A program made the translations under genes and the position numbers. The notes under the pieces were generated by a model that worked only from the letters and a program-made list of their open reading frames with translations, searched no databases and was not told where the DNA came from. From Cylindrobasidium torrendii FP15055 ss-10 (Eukaryota > Basidiomycota > Agaricomycetes > Agaricales > Physalacriaceae), in NCBI GenBank assembly GCA_000934385.1, contig KN880654.1, forward strand, positions 1 through 39,516: a DNA stretch of 39,516 bases. Direction: 5' to 3'. Of the stretch, positions 8,999 to 21,158 are shown piece after piece (position 1 is the stretch's first letter; every line of letters starts with the position of its first letter).

Positions 8999-11900
8999 AT
9001 GGACAGCCTGAGTGAAGTCAATCAATGGAGCCTGGGGATACCCTCTGCGTCGCAGCTCTTGTGAGTACTATTTCCTCAAATACATCATTGTTAAAAAGGA
9101 TACCTTAGTGCGACGGAGGGAAAGGCAAACTTTCCACTAGCTACTATCCCGCTAGCTGTTTCTGTGTTTTCACTTGCTTCCCTCATTTTACGAACAACTC
9201 TTCGCTCGTGGTATCGAGTCGGGGCGCGCCCAACAACAGAATCTGCCCCGTCTACACGGGCAATGGCTCAGTTCGTATCGACATCGGCGCTTGTGATCCT
9301 GTCGCTGCGGAGCATCGTCAATTGCACGGGCTGTGACTTGCGATCTTTCTACCTGCAGAGGCTTGTGGTAGATGTACATACATTTGCGTTTGCAAACGAG
9401 CCCTTCGTTGATTTCTTCTAGGTATATGCGTTTGCATTGGCGGTGGCTGCCTTCGTTGTCCGAAATCATTCAGCGCCAGCGTATCATACCCATCTCAGCA
9501 TCCTCCTCTTCTTCAACTTCGCGCTCTATGCGTACCGTGATCTGTATCCTTTGACAACCACCCACGCCCGCCCTCAAGACGAAGCGGAAGGTTGGGCAAT
9601 ATGGCTTCGTGTCGCCTTTTTAACGTGGGGCGGTATTTTGATACCACTTCTCGCACCGCGCTCAGTAACCCGCACGGAGGGGGACAAGGTCCGTGCACTG
9701 AGCTCGCATCGCAGACTCAGCCGGCTCAACCTTCGTTGCGCTTTATAGGATAACCAGAGTCTGCTTAGTCCCGAGCAAACCGCATCATGGGTCTCGTCTC
9801 TCACTTATCACTGGCTTCAGCCGACAATCTCTAAAGCAGCTAGCGCTTCACATCTACCTGTCGACGAGCTACCGCCTCTCGGTCCAGAGAGCCGTGCCGA
9901 TGTGCTTCGGGACAGAGCTTTCAAGGTGCATGTCAGACCATTTCCCTGAAGTTGTAATCTCACATTGGCACCAGCATCTGGACACCTTCTCTGGCGCTAA
10001 ACGTCGTCACTTGGGCTTCGGCATGCTACAAATCTTTGCGTGGGAATGGCTTGAGATGTCTTTCTTGCTTGTGCTGCAAGTCATCGGCGACTTTGCTTCG
10101 CCTATCGGCATCCAGCAGTTGCTCAAGTACACCACTCATGCATTTCATTGTCTGTGATAGCTGACGACATGCAGATACATCGAGGTTGATGGCGAAGGCG
10201 TAACGCACCGTCCTTGGATCTGGATATGCTGGCTTTTCGCTGGACCATTCATTGCCTCACTCTGCTTCGAACGGTTTGTGTATATCGCCGTACGTGCATA
10301 CCCTACAGCTAGTGTCTCCTACTCAGCTACGATAACCACAGACAACGATGCTCATCCGTGTCGAGAGTATCATCACCCAATTGCTATTTGAACACGCCCT
10401 GCGCATACGCATCCAAGTCGACGTCAGTGACGAAGACAGCACCAACCTTGCTGGGCGTCTCAACAATTTGGCTACCTCTGACATTGCAAGCATTGGGCGT
10501 GCCAAGTACTGGCTCAAGTATGTCATTTACATCCCACTATCCATCGCCGTTGCGGTGTACTTCTTGTACAATATCCTGGGATGGAGGTGAGTTGTTCAGT
10601 TTAACCTCGAGAACATGTCTTTAATGTGAAACAGTGCATTGGTAGGGCTGGGAAGCATCGTCGTATCTATCCCGGTAACTGCGTACCTCGGGACAATCAT
10701 GAGCAGGATATTTGGACGAGTACTAGAAGCTGGGGATTCTCGAGTACAGTCCGTCACTGAAAGTGCGTAGACCAGAAGACTTCTATCATTGCTGCGCTGA
10801 CTGACGTTGCCCAGCCTTGAACATCATCCGCATGGTGAAGCTCTTCGGATGGGAGAAGAGAATGGAAGAGCGCATTGACGAAAAACGGGAGGTGGAGTTG
10901 ACGGCGCTCAGGGATCTAAACCTATATTCTCTTTTTCTGTCTGTCATCAAGTACGCGGACAACAGTGGTGTATCTTGTTTGTGGGGCTAACGTCGTTCCT
11001 CAGCAACATTGTTCCTATGCTCGCTATGATTGCCACATACTATACTCAGTAAGTATTGACCTTCCCAACGCACAACCTCTTGCTAACGCTGAGCCCCAGT
11101 GTTCGCATCCAGACCAGTGTCTATCCTACGCGCATCACTCACATTTCTTCCAGACAAATATCATGGGGGAAGAGCTCAACGCCTCGAAGGTGTTCTCCAG
11201 CATAACCGTGTTCGACATATTTGCGCGTCTGCTAAACGATTTGGCGCACGAGCTGACGGAAATCCTCAATGCCAAGGTATCGCTGGACCGGGTGTCGGAC
11301 TTCCTCCAAACTGTGCGTCCCTATTGCTTTCTGTAAGCACAAAGCTTATCCTCATCTCAGACGGAACTTCTTGACACATATACCGATGAAAATGCTGTCG
11401 ATGTCCCAGAGAACGCGCGGGATAGAATAGCATTTCACAATGCCAGATTCACCTGGTCTAAAGGCAAGGGTTCAGAGAATGGCACCACAACGCCTTCGTC
11501 CAGGCCCTTCGAGCTCTATGTCGAGGACCTGACGTTCAGACGCGGCGGGGTCAACCTGATTATCGGTCCAACGGGATGTGGGAAGACGTCCATGCTCATG
11601 GCATTGCTTGGTACTGCGAGTTGTTAACGACTGCGAAAAAGCAAGGCTGACTCGATGGCGTTAGGCGAAATGCACTTTGAGTCTGTCGATGATGAATCGT
11701 GGTTCAATCTTCCACGGAACGAAGGTGTTGCATATGCCGCACAAGAGTCTTGGGTTCTCAACGCTAGCATCAAGGTCAGCACTAATGCATTCATTCCATG
11801 TACCCCCGCCAGTTTACATGCTTGACTACCAGGATAATATTCTCTTTGGTGCTCCGCTGGACAAGGAACGCTATGATGCTGTCGTTCGTGCGTGTGCTCT

Positions 11901-14719
11901 CGAGCGGGACATGTCCTTCTTCGATGCAGGAGACGAAACTGAAGTCGGAGAGCGCGGCGTGACCCTAAGCGGTGGGCAGAGGGCGCGCTTGACCCTGGCT
12001 CGTGCGATATACTCCCCGGCCGCGATCATCATTTTAGACGACGCCCTTGCTGCTCTAGAGTACGTCCTTTCCACCTTGAATATGGCGTGGTGTTCTGAAC
12101 AGACTTCATAGCGTGCATACGACAAAGTGGATCGTGGACAAATGCCTGGGAGGCCCGCTTGTCAAGGACAGAACAGTTTTGCTTGTGGTATGCTACTCCC
12201 GTGGCTGCTGTGGGGCGTATGCTTACTTTCGTGACAGACACACAATATAGCAATAACGCGACGGGTAGCCGCTTATGTTGTCGCAATCGAGAATGGCAAG
12301 ATCAAGGAGCAGGGAACCTTCAATGAGGTTCTACGTGTCGACGCTGAGCTCTCGAACGAATTGGCGGAGGAAGAACACGCCATCGAACAGGACCTCAACA
12401 AGGAAGACGCAGTTACTGATCAAAAGGACTCGAAATCGGCTCCAGCCAGCGGAAAACTGATCGTCAAAGAAGAAATCACCGAGGGCCTTGTCAGTTGGCA
12501 GTCTTGTGAGCACCAGTCAATGTTTTTCAACGTGCAATGTTGTGACATACTTTGGCAGATAAGCTTTGGCTGCAAGCCGTGGGCGGTAGCTTCCCTATAC
12601 TCTTCTTCACTTCGTGTATAGGTGCCATTGTCATCCAGGAAATCTTCACCACCCTGCAAATATGGTACCTCGGTGTCTGGGCGAACCAGTACGACGTTGT
12701 CGATGCAGGAGATGTAGACACCGCTCGCTATATGGGCATTTACGCCCTGTTCACCATAGCCATTTTTGGATTCTATGGCTTAGGGTATATTATTGCCGTC
12801 ATTGGCACTATCCGGGCGTCCCGCAAGGTTAGTCGAGCACTAATGGGGTCGATCCTGAGCGCGACCATGCACTGGCTCGACACGACGCCAGTCTCTCGTA
12901 TCATCACGCGTTGCACCCAAGATCTTCAAGCGGGTCAGTCAAGTCTCCTAAACATTGCGAATGCCTACTAAATCGAGCCCTTAGTGGACACGGAAATCGC
13001 GGACAACACTCTGGCACTGCTGATCTATGGTTCAATCATCGTCAACAAATTCCTCGCCATTGTGGTCGTCACACCCATCTTCCTCCTCTGGGGTCTCGCT
13101 GTTCTTCTTGTTGGTTTGCAGTTTGCCAGGACGTACGGGAAAGCACAGCTTTCTGTTAAACGGGAGATGTCAAATGCGCGCGCACCTTTGCTTGGGCAGT
13201 GAGTACTTGGACCTGTCCGACGGTTTGCCAACTAAAAGAACCACCAGCTTCGGAGCTGCAATGAGCGGTCTCGTTTCTATCCGCGCGTATGGGGCTCAGG
13301 AATCCTCTATTCAAGAATCCATGACCCGTATCGACCGCTACACACGCCCTGCTCTGGTGTATTACAATATGAACCGCTGGGTTGCAGTGCGCACTGATGG
13401 ACTGAGCGCCCTACTGTCTGCAGGACTTGCCACATATCTTGTTTATGTGAGCAGGGACACGGCTTCGAATACGGGCTTCTCGTTGAACATGGCCGTTGCG
13501 TTCAATGGGTTGATTGTCATACTGGTGCGGTATCTGAACGAGCTACAAGTGGTCGGAAATAGGTGAGCCTTCGTTATCGATGTCACAGTTGAGAGAGACT
13601 CATAAAGAGCAGCTTGGAAAGAATTCAGCAGTACATGGAAATCGAGCACGAGCCTGCTCCTACAGGGAAGGGCATCCCACCAGCGTACTGGCCTGCAAGT
13701 GGTGCATTGTCGGTACAGGGCCTCAGCGCAAGATACTCCGCGGATGGACCCGAAGTGCTCAAAAATCTGTCTTTCGATATACAGTCCGGGGAGCGCATTG
13801 GAATTGTTGGTCGCACTGGGTCAGGCAAGGTGCGAGCGTCCTATCGGCTGGGCCTACGGATATTGATGCAAATGTGCAGAGCTCTTTGACGCTTTCGCTC
13901 TTGCGATGCATTCCTACCTCTCCGGAAAATGCTATCAGGTTAGACGGGATCCCAACGGACGAGATCAACCTGAACGCTCTGCGTAGTAGCATCACAATTA
14001 TCCCGCAAGTGGTGGGTATATTTTGTTATGCTGTTCGGCATATGCTGACTGATGGTAGCCCGAGCTGCTGAGTGGGACAATCCGTGATAACCTCGATCCT
14101 TTCTCCGAGCACGACGATGCGACTTTGAACGATGCGCTGCGCCAATCCGGCCTGTTTTCGCTTCAAGCGGAGTTGGAGGAGGGAAAAGAAGGCATCAATC
14201 TGGACACTACTGTTTCGAGCGGCGGAGGAAATTTGTCGATTGGACAGCGCCAGATATTAGCAATGGCGCGCGCGCTTGTACGGAGAAGCAAAGTGCTGGT
14301 CTTGGACGAAGCATCCTCGGCAGTAGGTGAGTGGCGAAAGGAAACTCACTTGAAACATACGTTGATTGACGCTAGACTATACCACGGACGCTCTCATTCA
14401 AAAGTCCCTGCGCCAACTATCGAGATCAGATGTGACAGTTTTGACTGTCGCCCATCGCTTGCAGACGGTCATGGATGCGGACAGAATTGTGAGTTTGGCC
14501 TACAAAGCTTTGAGTTGTGTTAACGTTTTGAAGATGGTCCTGGATGCTGGTAGTATCGTAAGTGGTCCCATTTTAAATAGATATGTGCAACCGCTGACAA
14601 CTCCCAAGGTCGAATTTGATTCCCCAAAGGTATTGTTAGAGAACACCAGCGGTCTTCTGCGGACAATGGTGGACGCGTCCTCGGATAAAGATGTGCTGTA
14701 CAATCTTGCAGGCTTGTAG
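8999..14719 (+). CDS. ABCC-family (MRP-type) ABC transporter
   Basis: I model 26 exons: 8999-9060, 9109-9373, 9422-9688, 9749-9925, 9975-10126, 10175-10289, 10342-10586, 10635-10762, 10815-10950, 11004-11048, 11100, 11154-11312, 11361-11610, 11665-11774, 11833-12059, 12112-12187, 12238-12505, 12559-12933, 12985-13198, 13248-13562, 13613-13829, 13880-14011, 14059-14326, 14376-14488, 14534-14557, 14609-14719. They give 1483 residues. The order is an N-terminal TMD0-like block with ~5 helices, TMD1, NBD1 ([28 protein letters not shown]), TMD2, NBD2 ([37 protein letters not shown]). Asp in place of the catalytic Glu in NBD1 and Glu kept in NBD2 is typical of ABCC. It is likely an exporter of conjugates or xenobiotics at the vacuolar or plasma membrane. 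The one-base exon 11 is needed for frame. Family call is firm; substrate unknown. Confidence 0.92.
11100..11100 (+). other. Predicted single-nucleotide exon in the ABC transporter
   Basis: Exon 10 ends at 11048 after two bases of a codon (CA). Exon 12 (11154) must begin on a codon boundary to read [16 protein letters not shown], the conserved ABCC segment. Direct splicing 11048 to 11154 shifts frame and soon meets a TAA. Including only T11100 makes CAT (His) and restores frame. The base sits between CCCCAG and GTTCGC, giving two introns of 51 nt (GTAAGT, CTAAC branch) and 53 nt (TTCCAG end). Alternatives that also restore frame are exons of 4 nt (11113-11116), 7 nt (11094-11100) or 19 nt (11100-11118), but these need weaker sites or introns of 35-45 nt. 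Confidence 0.55.
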
Positions 14720-14878
14720 ATATAGAGTTACAGATTTCAGCATGCTACAACTGAGTGATGGACGCAGAAAGTAGTTAGAAATCGCATTTGCAGAATCATA
14801 ATGTGGTCGGTGTCCAAGAAGCATTGATGATCGACAATCGGCGTCACGGCGTAACATCAATACTCTCATTCGTCCATC

Positions 14879-15456
14879 ATGTCGCTTACAGCGGCGCGTA
14901 TATCCCGCCGGGTGGCCTCCAGCCGCATTGCCACGGTGCCAGCAGCCAGACACTACTCTTCCGACCACCACGATGACCACCACCACGAAGAGGTTGACAA
15001 CACGGTTTACCCCGCTGAATGTGCGCCTTCATCACCTTCATTGAGCCAATGTTCCTGAGTGTTCTTCAGCTGGATTCTTCAACGCTTTCTGGCTCAAGGC
15101 TGTAGTTGCCACCACTGCTACAGTTGCTGCTATCAAGTACGCTCCCGGGGCTGACGGGTCTGCCCTAACCGAATGGCTGAAGGAAGGGCATGCGGATGTG
15201 GAGAAGCAGAGCGAGATGAATGCGAACCGGACGGCGCTTGCACACGAATTCGCAGACAGACGTCTTCTGCTGAGCGACTGCAAACGCCCTGCGAAGGCGC
15301 AGTACAAGAACCCACAGTGCGTACACTTTCTTGGCGGCCACACTTGTCACTAACCAACTTTGTTCTAGTATGATTACCTTGCAAGCACCTTTTAACACGC
15401 CAGCAGGACACCGGGTGGACATGAGTGGTGTGAAGATAAACGCAGAGCTAGCATAG
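14879..15456 (+). CDS. Probable mitochondrial complex I accessory subunit (17.8 kDa type)
   Basis: Three exons (14879-15020, 15070-15316, 15369-15456) give 158 residues. The N-terminus is a mitochondrial presequence (MSLTAARISRRVASSRIATV, then AARHYSS) followed by a His-rich patch (DHHDDHHHEEVDNTVYPAE). A single membrane helix (AFWLKAVVATTATVAAIKYA) comes next, then a charged helical region and a C-terminal PAGHRVDMSGVKINAE. The order of presequence, His/Asp patch, TVYP, one membrane span and a VDxSGVxV-like end resembles the fungal NADH:ubiquinone oxidoreductase 17.8 kDa subunit as I remember it. The mitochondrial single-span nature is clear from the sequence; the exact subunit name is less sure. 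The gene starts 159 bp after the ABC transporter stop on the same strand. Confidence 0.65.
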
Positions 15457-15810
15457 ACGAGCATATATCCATTAGCTACAGAATGCCAAAGCGTGTGATC
15501 GTAACAGGCGGGAATGATCGAAATGTGCGGTGACAGTCTCTATAACCATCGCCACCATCAGGCGGAACAGCTGCCTCAGTCTGCTCATTTCACTCGTTTT
15601 CTACACTCCTTCAACAGTCCTTATATTGAACTCTTCACTTCGGCGTCACGCGGATACCACGTGGGCCATTCGTTGAGTTCTGGGAAAAACGATCGGACTC
15701 TCCTTCGTCGTCAACGTCGATATCCCCGTCCGTCCCGCCCTTCTATCGTCGTGGCCAGCCACCACGTCGATTCGACGACTGCCGACATTACACAATAATA
15801 TCCTCAAATA
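15457..15810. other. Intergenic region, promoter of the RAX2-like gene
   Basis: These 354 bp contain a CACGTG motif at 15658-15663 and pyrimidine-rich stretches near 15600-15740. No TATA box is obvious. A 94-codon open frame (15514-15798) has no recognisable domain and ends just before the RAX2-like ATG, so I regard it as leader sequence. Confidence 0.4.
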
Positions 15811-18800
15811 ATGGCTACATCAAATACGCGATGTTTCCTTCCCCTTCTACTCGCAAGCGCCGTTCAAGCAGCCCTTCCGCTGGTGGACTTTGACCGCATG
15901 GGAACCGTTGGCCTCGCTGGATCATTCGCAGGTCTGGATTTCTTCCAGGACGACAAGCTCACGTTTGATGCAAACACGGCGACACTGCTATCCCGTACCG
16001 ACGACGGTCAACTTAAAGCACTTGCCGCTACCAACACTGGTGGACGCATATCCGCTGGTTGCGCTCTGGACGACGTATTTTACTTTGGCGGATCATTCTC
16101 GTCTATCGGGTCGACCACGGTCTCAAACGCAGCCTCATACACCCCATCCTCCGACCAATTCGCGGCATTGGGTAGCAACGGGCCAAACGGTGCAGTACAT
16201 GCAGTGTATTGCGATGGAAAGAACGGCGAGGTGTGGTTTGGGGGTGACTTCACATCTCCCGGCGAGTCCGTTGCTGTCTATACACCCAAGTCAAGTTCAT
16301 GGTCCAAACCACCTTTCGGCGGCCTCACCGGTGCAGGCTCGCGCGTCCTATCCATCACCGCCAACTCGTCCGAGTCAAGCCTATTCTTCGCCGGTTCATT
16401 TGTCTACAGCTTTGGGGGCAGCGTAGTCAACGGCACCAACAATCCAAACGTTCCCTTCTCCGCCGGCGCGACCCCCTTTTCCTCGTCTCTCGTTCCCGTA
16501 CCACTATCGAACGCGGAAATCGTTGCGTCGCCTTCTAGCTCCGACTCTTCATTCAGCAACATCCAGAACATCCTTTGCCCCGCTGGAGATGATGGCGCCG
16601 GCAACACCTGGCTCGCAGCCGACGGTAATGCAGCCGTCATAACTGTTCGTGACTTTTCCTTCCTGTCAGCGAGCGGTGTGCGTCTGGGCAACACGTTCTT
16701 GGACAACCACGGCACCACAGGTTTCACGTGAGTCTTCTTTCTGATCTTGCCAGCAACAGCTTGTAACTTCTCACAGATTAACCACTATCCCCGATAACAC
16801 CGTCCGCACATTGCAATATCTTGACCCTACCACCAACGAGAACACAACTTGCAGCGATCCATGCCCTCTTTCAACGGATTCTTCTCTTCTCTACCAAGAC
16901 TTCCTCTTCACCGAGGGAAGTCAGTCAATAACGGGTTTCGAGATTCGTCTGAGCGAGTGGAGTGGCAATGGCGCTGGGCTACACATCCTCCAAATGCTTT
17001 CTTCTGGTGCTTTTGCCTCGGCAGTCTCCGACTCAAATGGAGCGTCCTGCTATGCGCCTGGATCTTCAACTACATCCCGCACAGGCGATTGGACTGTCAA
17101 GGTCGCCAACACCGGTATCTCGGGAACGACTCAGTCTGTAATCGTGTCCAACCCGGCCGTGGGTACGTCTGCGTCTGATGGCCCTAGCGTCACATGGAAT
17201 CCCTACGTTTCCGCTTCTGGAGAATACACAGTCAACATGCTCGTTCCTGGGTGCACCAACTTCCAGGACTGTGAATCGCGAACGTCTGTCAAGGTCACGG
17301 TATTTTCGGGCTCGGGAAACCCTTGGGTCACAGAGGTCAACCAACAGAATCAAGATGATGCGTCGGTGCTCATTTATCAAGGCCCTATCATACCGTCTAC
17401 CGACGACTTCGTTGCCACTATCACCATGACCCTCTCCGACTCTCCAGCCGGGTCAGGCCAAAATGGCCAGTACGAGATTGTTGCCGACCGAGTCGAATTC
17501 GTCCTCAACTCAGCGAACATCACATCAAACGGCGGATCCTCGGGCAATGGCACCTCAACCACCGGTGGTCGTCGCGGATTTGGCTTCTTCGAATGGCCGC
17601 TTGACTCCGACGATGTCGATGCCACAGGCAGTCTGAACAACAACACGGAGACTGCTTTAGACAGTGTCGGAATTGACTTGTTCAATGGCATAGGCTCGGG
17701 CAATCTTGCAGGCTCTAACAACGCGACTGTTGCCGCCGTTGTCCATCACTCTTCTGGCGCCATCTTCCTTGCAGGAAACATATCTATCTCATCAGGTGAC
17801 GCGTCTGGGGCCTCTCATCTTGTCAAATTCGAGGATGGAAGTCTCAAGGGAGTGAATGGCGGCGGGCTGAATGGTCCCGTTAACGCGATGGTCCTTGTCG
17901 GGGATCAACTCTTCGTCGGCGGTGCCTTCAGCGATACTTCTGCGCAGGCGACAGGATCTCTCAACAACGTTGCGGTGTACGATGTTACGTCGGATAAGTG
18001 GGGGGCTTTGGGTGACGGCGTCGATGGCACGGTTCTATCCATGTCCTTCAAGGACGATGTCGTCGTGGTTGCCGGTAGCTTTGGGCTGATGGCATGGAAT
18101 CCCGAGTCCAGCTCATGGGTAACCAGCGGCGGATTCGTCGTGGGTAGCCTCTCATTCGTTGGCAACGGTACCGATGCACTCCAGTTCGTTGGTGGTAGTG
18201 TCACTGCAGCTCAGAGCATTGGCTCGTCAGGAATGATATTCCTCAAGAACAGTGCCAATGATGTCCCTGCAGTCACCTCGCTTAGCGTCCAGTTAGAAGG
18301 AGACGTCAAGGCCTCGTCGAGTTCAACACGCCGCAGCGCATATCGCCGTCATGCCTCCAAGCTTTTCAATCGCTCCGTCAGCACCATTTTGCGCCGCCAG
18401 TCGTCTTCGGATTTGCCGGCACTCCCCACGCCTCTCCCTGCAACTGCACCCTCCGTCCTCGCTGGTACTTTCTGGACCAACAGCTCTTCGCACGAGGTTA
18501 CCATCATTGGCGGCAACTTTTCCTTTGCGTCCGGTAGCAGCGATGCATTGGCTGTCGCCATCTACGACTCTCAAGACGAGACCCTGACCGCCCTTCAAGG
18601 TGCTCAGATTGATGGGACAGTTCGCACCCTCTTGGTCTCCGGGAACAAGCTGTACATCGGAGGGCAGTTCACTCTCTCGACCGGTGGAACAACACAGAAC
18701 GGTTTCGCGATATACGATCTGGCGAATCAAGCCTGGGATGTCTCTGGCGTGCAGTCACTCTCGGCTTCGGATGGCCAGGTCACTGTATACTCTATCACAG

Positions 18801-20242
18801 AGTCGGATTCCAAAGATGGTACGGTCTTTGTCGCGGGCTCTTTCGCGCAAGCTGGATCATTACGCTGCCCCGCAATCTGTGCGCTGGATACCAACTCCAA
18901 GCAGTGGACAAACTTGGGCGATGGTGTGAAAGGCGAAATCGCTTCCGTGGTATATGCTGGAGTAGGTCACATTCATCTATTGTTCTCATCAGAAGTTAAC
19001 GTATGATTTTAGGGTGATACCCTGCTTGCTGGTGGATCCCTCACTCTTTCTGACGACTCGCCGGCAAACGTTGCTGTCTACACAATCAGCAACTCGAGCT
19101 GGAGCGCTGTCGGAGCGGATGGTATTGCGGGACCAGTCACTGCCCTCGAGGTCAACGACAATGACATGAGCAAACTGTTCGCAGCTGGAAAGTAAGACCG
19201 ATTCTGTACTTCTCAAGGCTTTGTGTTGACTGTATATCAGGACCACTGATGGCGATAACTTCCTTACATACTGGAACGGCCAGAACTGGACTAGCCAAGG
19301 TATGGCGAATACTTGAAATATGACCTTGGCTCATTCAGATTAGATGCCACCTTCGACACTGACAGCGTCGTATCCCAGCTTGCAATGATCCCTCTCCAGA
19401 ACACTCATTCTGCGGGAGGAGTCATTCAAGCGGACCGTATGCTTATGATATCGGGGACACTCGACGATCCATCCTTCGGAAACGCATCCTCGGCGTTGTA
19501 CGACGGAAAGTCATATATCCCGTACATCACATCTTCTTCAAGTTCTGGCGCCGCTGGTGCTGTGGCGGCCCTTTTCCACTCGTTTAAGTCATTCTCTTTC
19601 GAACAGCGTCGTACGTTTCTTTGCATTGTCTTGAATGCGGCTCATTGACGCGCAACTAGACTTCCTTGCTACTGGGATTGTTATTCTTATCTCTATTGCC
19701 ATCTCCGCCGGCGTGGTCTTCTTGCTCGCCTTGATTGGTATCCTGTGGACGTTATTCTCCCGCCGCGACAGTGACCGTGCCCGCACGTACGAGGACGAGG
19801 CTGAGGACGACGACTCGACACACAGACGTCCTTCGTCGCTGCTCGAACACATCAATGCTGCCACTCGTGCGACCGTTTTCGGCGAGGGGTACGAAGATGA
19901 GCACGAAAAGAACACCGACGGAGGGCACGATCCATACGGCCCCGATGCTAGCAACTATCTGCGTGCAGAAACCCCATCTGACGCGTTTGGTGGTGGCATG
20001 ATGTCAGATGAGGCGAGTCGGCCGGCGCGCGCTCGTTACTCATTCGATGGTGTTGGCGAGGGAGAGCTGAGGCTTTCTGCGGGTGCAGAAATTGAGATTT
20101 TGGATGACAGGGATGCTGCGTAAGTCATATACCCAGTCTTTACCGCAAGGCCCTTTCTGACAATATTTTTCCTAGGTGGTGGTATGCGCGCGATCTTCGT
20201 ACTGGAGCTGAAGGCGTGGTGCCAGCAGCATATCTTTACTAG
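15811..20242 (+). CDS. RAX2: RAX2-like cortical polarity protein with C-terminal SH3
   Basis: Seven exons (15811-16727, 16777-18961, 19013-19191, 19241-19299, 19344-19610, 19660-20119, 20176-20242) give 1377 residues. A signal peptide (FLPLLLASAVQAALP) is followed by a ~1170-residue extracellular region of repeated beta-propeller-like units: FYFGGSFSSIG, IFLAGNISISSG, LFVGGAFSDTS, LYIGGQFTLSTGG and TVFVAGSFAQAG. These are the repeats of Rax2, the yeast bud-site and polarity marker. Many Asn-x-Ser/Thr sites suggest heavy N-glycosylation. One membrane helix lies at ~1204-1235 (FLATGIVILISIAISAGVVF), then an acidic linker and an SH3 domain at ~1323-1377 (ARYSFDG, ELRLSAGAEIEIL, WWYARD, EGVVPAAYL). 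Yeast Rax2 has only a short tail. The SH3 probably recruits cytosolic polarity or actin factors, which is inference. Rax2 family identity is good. Confidence 0.88.
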
Positions 20243-21158
20243 GCCTTAATGTGGAACCTGTACCGTTCATTAACTTCCTTACTACTTCCTGATACCCACC
20301 TCCTTCACTTCCTCATCCATGCCACTGTCGTCGATGTTACCGTTTTCTGTCGCCGTCACCCATAATATATGTTGGTCACCTAGTCGTAAGTATTAGCTAT
20401 TCTTTTTTGCGATGTATGTAGGCTCGATTTTTGCCTCCTCTACCCCCCTCGAGAGCCTATGGACATTTAGAGGTAGTATGCGATATGTATACTGCTGGTA
20501 TATACTGAGCTGGATATTGGAGGCACATTAGTGTCGGGATTGAATGAATCTGCGTCGTGAGGAAAATGTCGTTCAGGTATTGTGAACCCGGATTTCATGA
20601 ACTCGTCTGAACTCGACGGGGATACGAGCTGCAATAAGCATAGCAAAACCCGTTAGCGTTGAACGTTGACGCGGAAGGAGGGCATTATTGTGAAATACTT
20701 TTTGGGTGTCTCACCTTTGGCTGATCTCTCCGCCTATATTGCCAAAGGTTCAGATATACTCGTCGAGGATGCGGGATAGTTATGTAGCAGTCAGAGAACC
20801 TCCAACAGCCTCCAACGAGCCCTTTTTAACGCAATCATCTCCGAAGCCAAGGCCCGGCTCCCTCCAGTGGATTCCCATCTCTTTCTGTTCCTCGTGTCGT
20901 CGCTCAAGCCCTCACATAAAGAAGTAATACCACTTGCTCAAATACTGTTCTCTTCAACAATACATTTCATAACCGGTACATAATATCTACAGCGTGTACA
21001 ACATTACTGAAGAACAAGCAGACGCGCCCAACCTACTATCTCGGCGTACCCAGGGTACTATGGTACATACACAAAGGAATACACCCTGCCATCCGCGCTC
21101 GCCCCTGCCATCCACTCTCCCGGCGTACAGCGCGCAGTAATCCACGATTGAGCCCTCC
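20243..21158. other. Convergent intergenic region between RAX2-like gene and RLI1
   Basis: This 916-bp stretch lies between two stop codons. It has no promoter duty for either neighbour, yet is long for this compact region. I see only short random frames, no tRNA-like fold, no long repeat and no coding character. Pyrimidine-rich and AT-rich segments at 20270-20420 fit 3' processing of the RAX2-like transcript. It could hold a non-coding RNA, but nothing in the sequence shows one. Confidence 0.4.

Noticed and set aside
11049..11153. Treating the ABC transporter as a pseudogene because exons 10 and 12 are out of frame
   Set aside because: All other splice sites and catalytic motifs over 1,480 codons are intact, and a 1-nt (or other tiny) exon with proper splice signals restores the frame.
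7538..15456. A secondary-metabolite gene cluster around the reductase and ABC transporter
   Set aside because: Neighbours are a complex I-like subunit and an unknown serine-rich protein, with no synthase, P450 or cluster regulator in sight.
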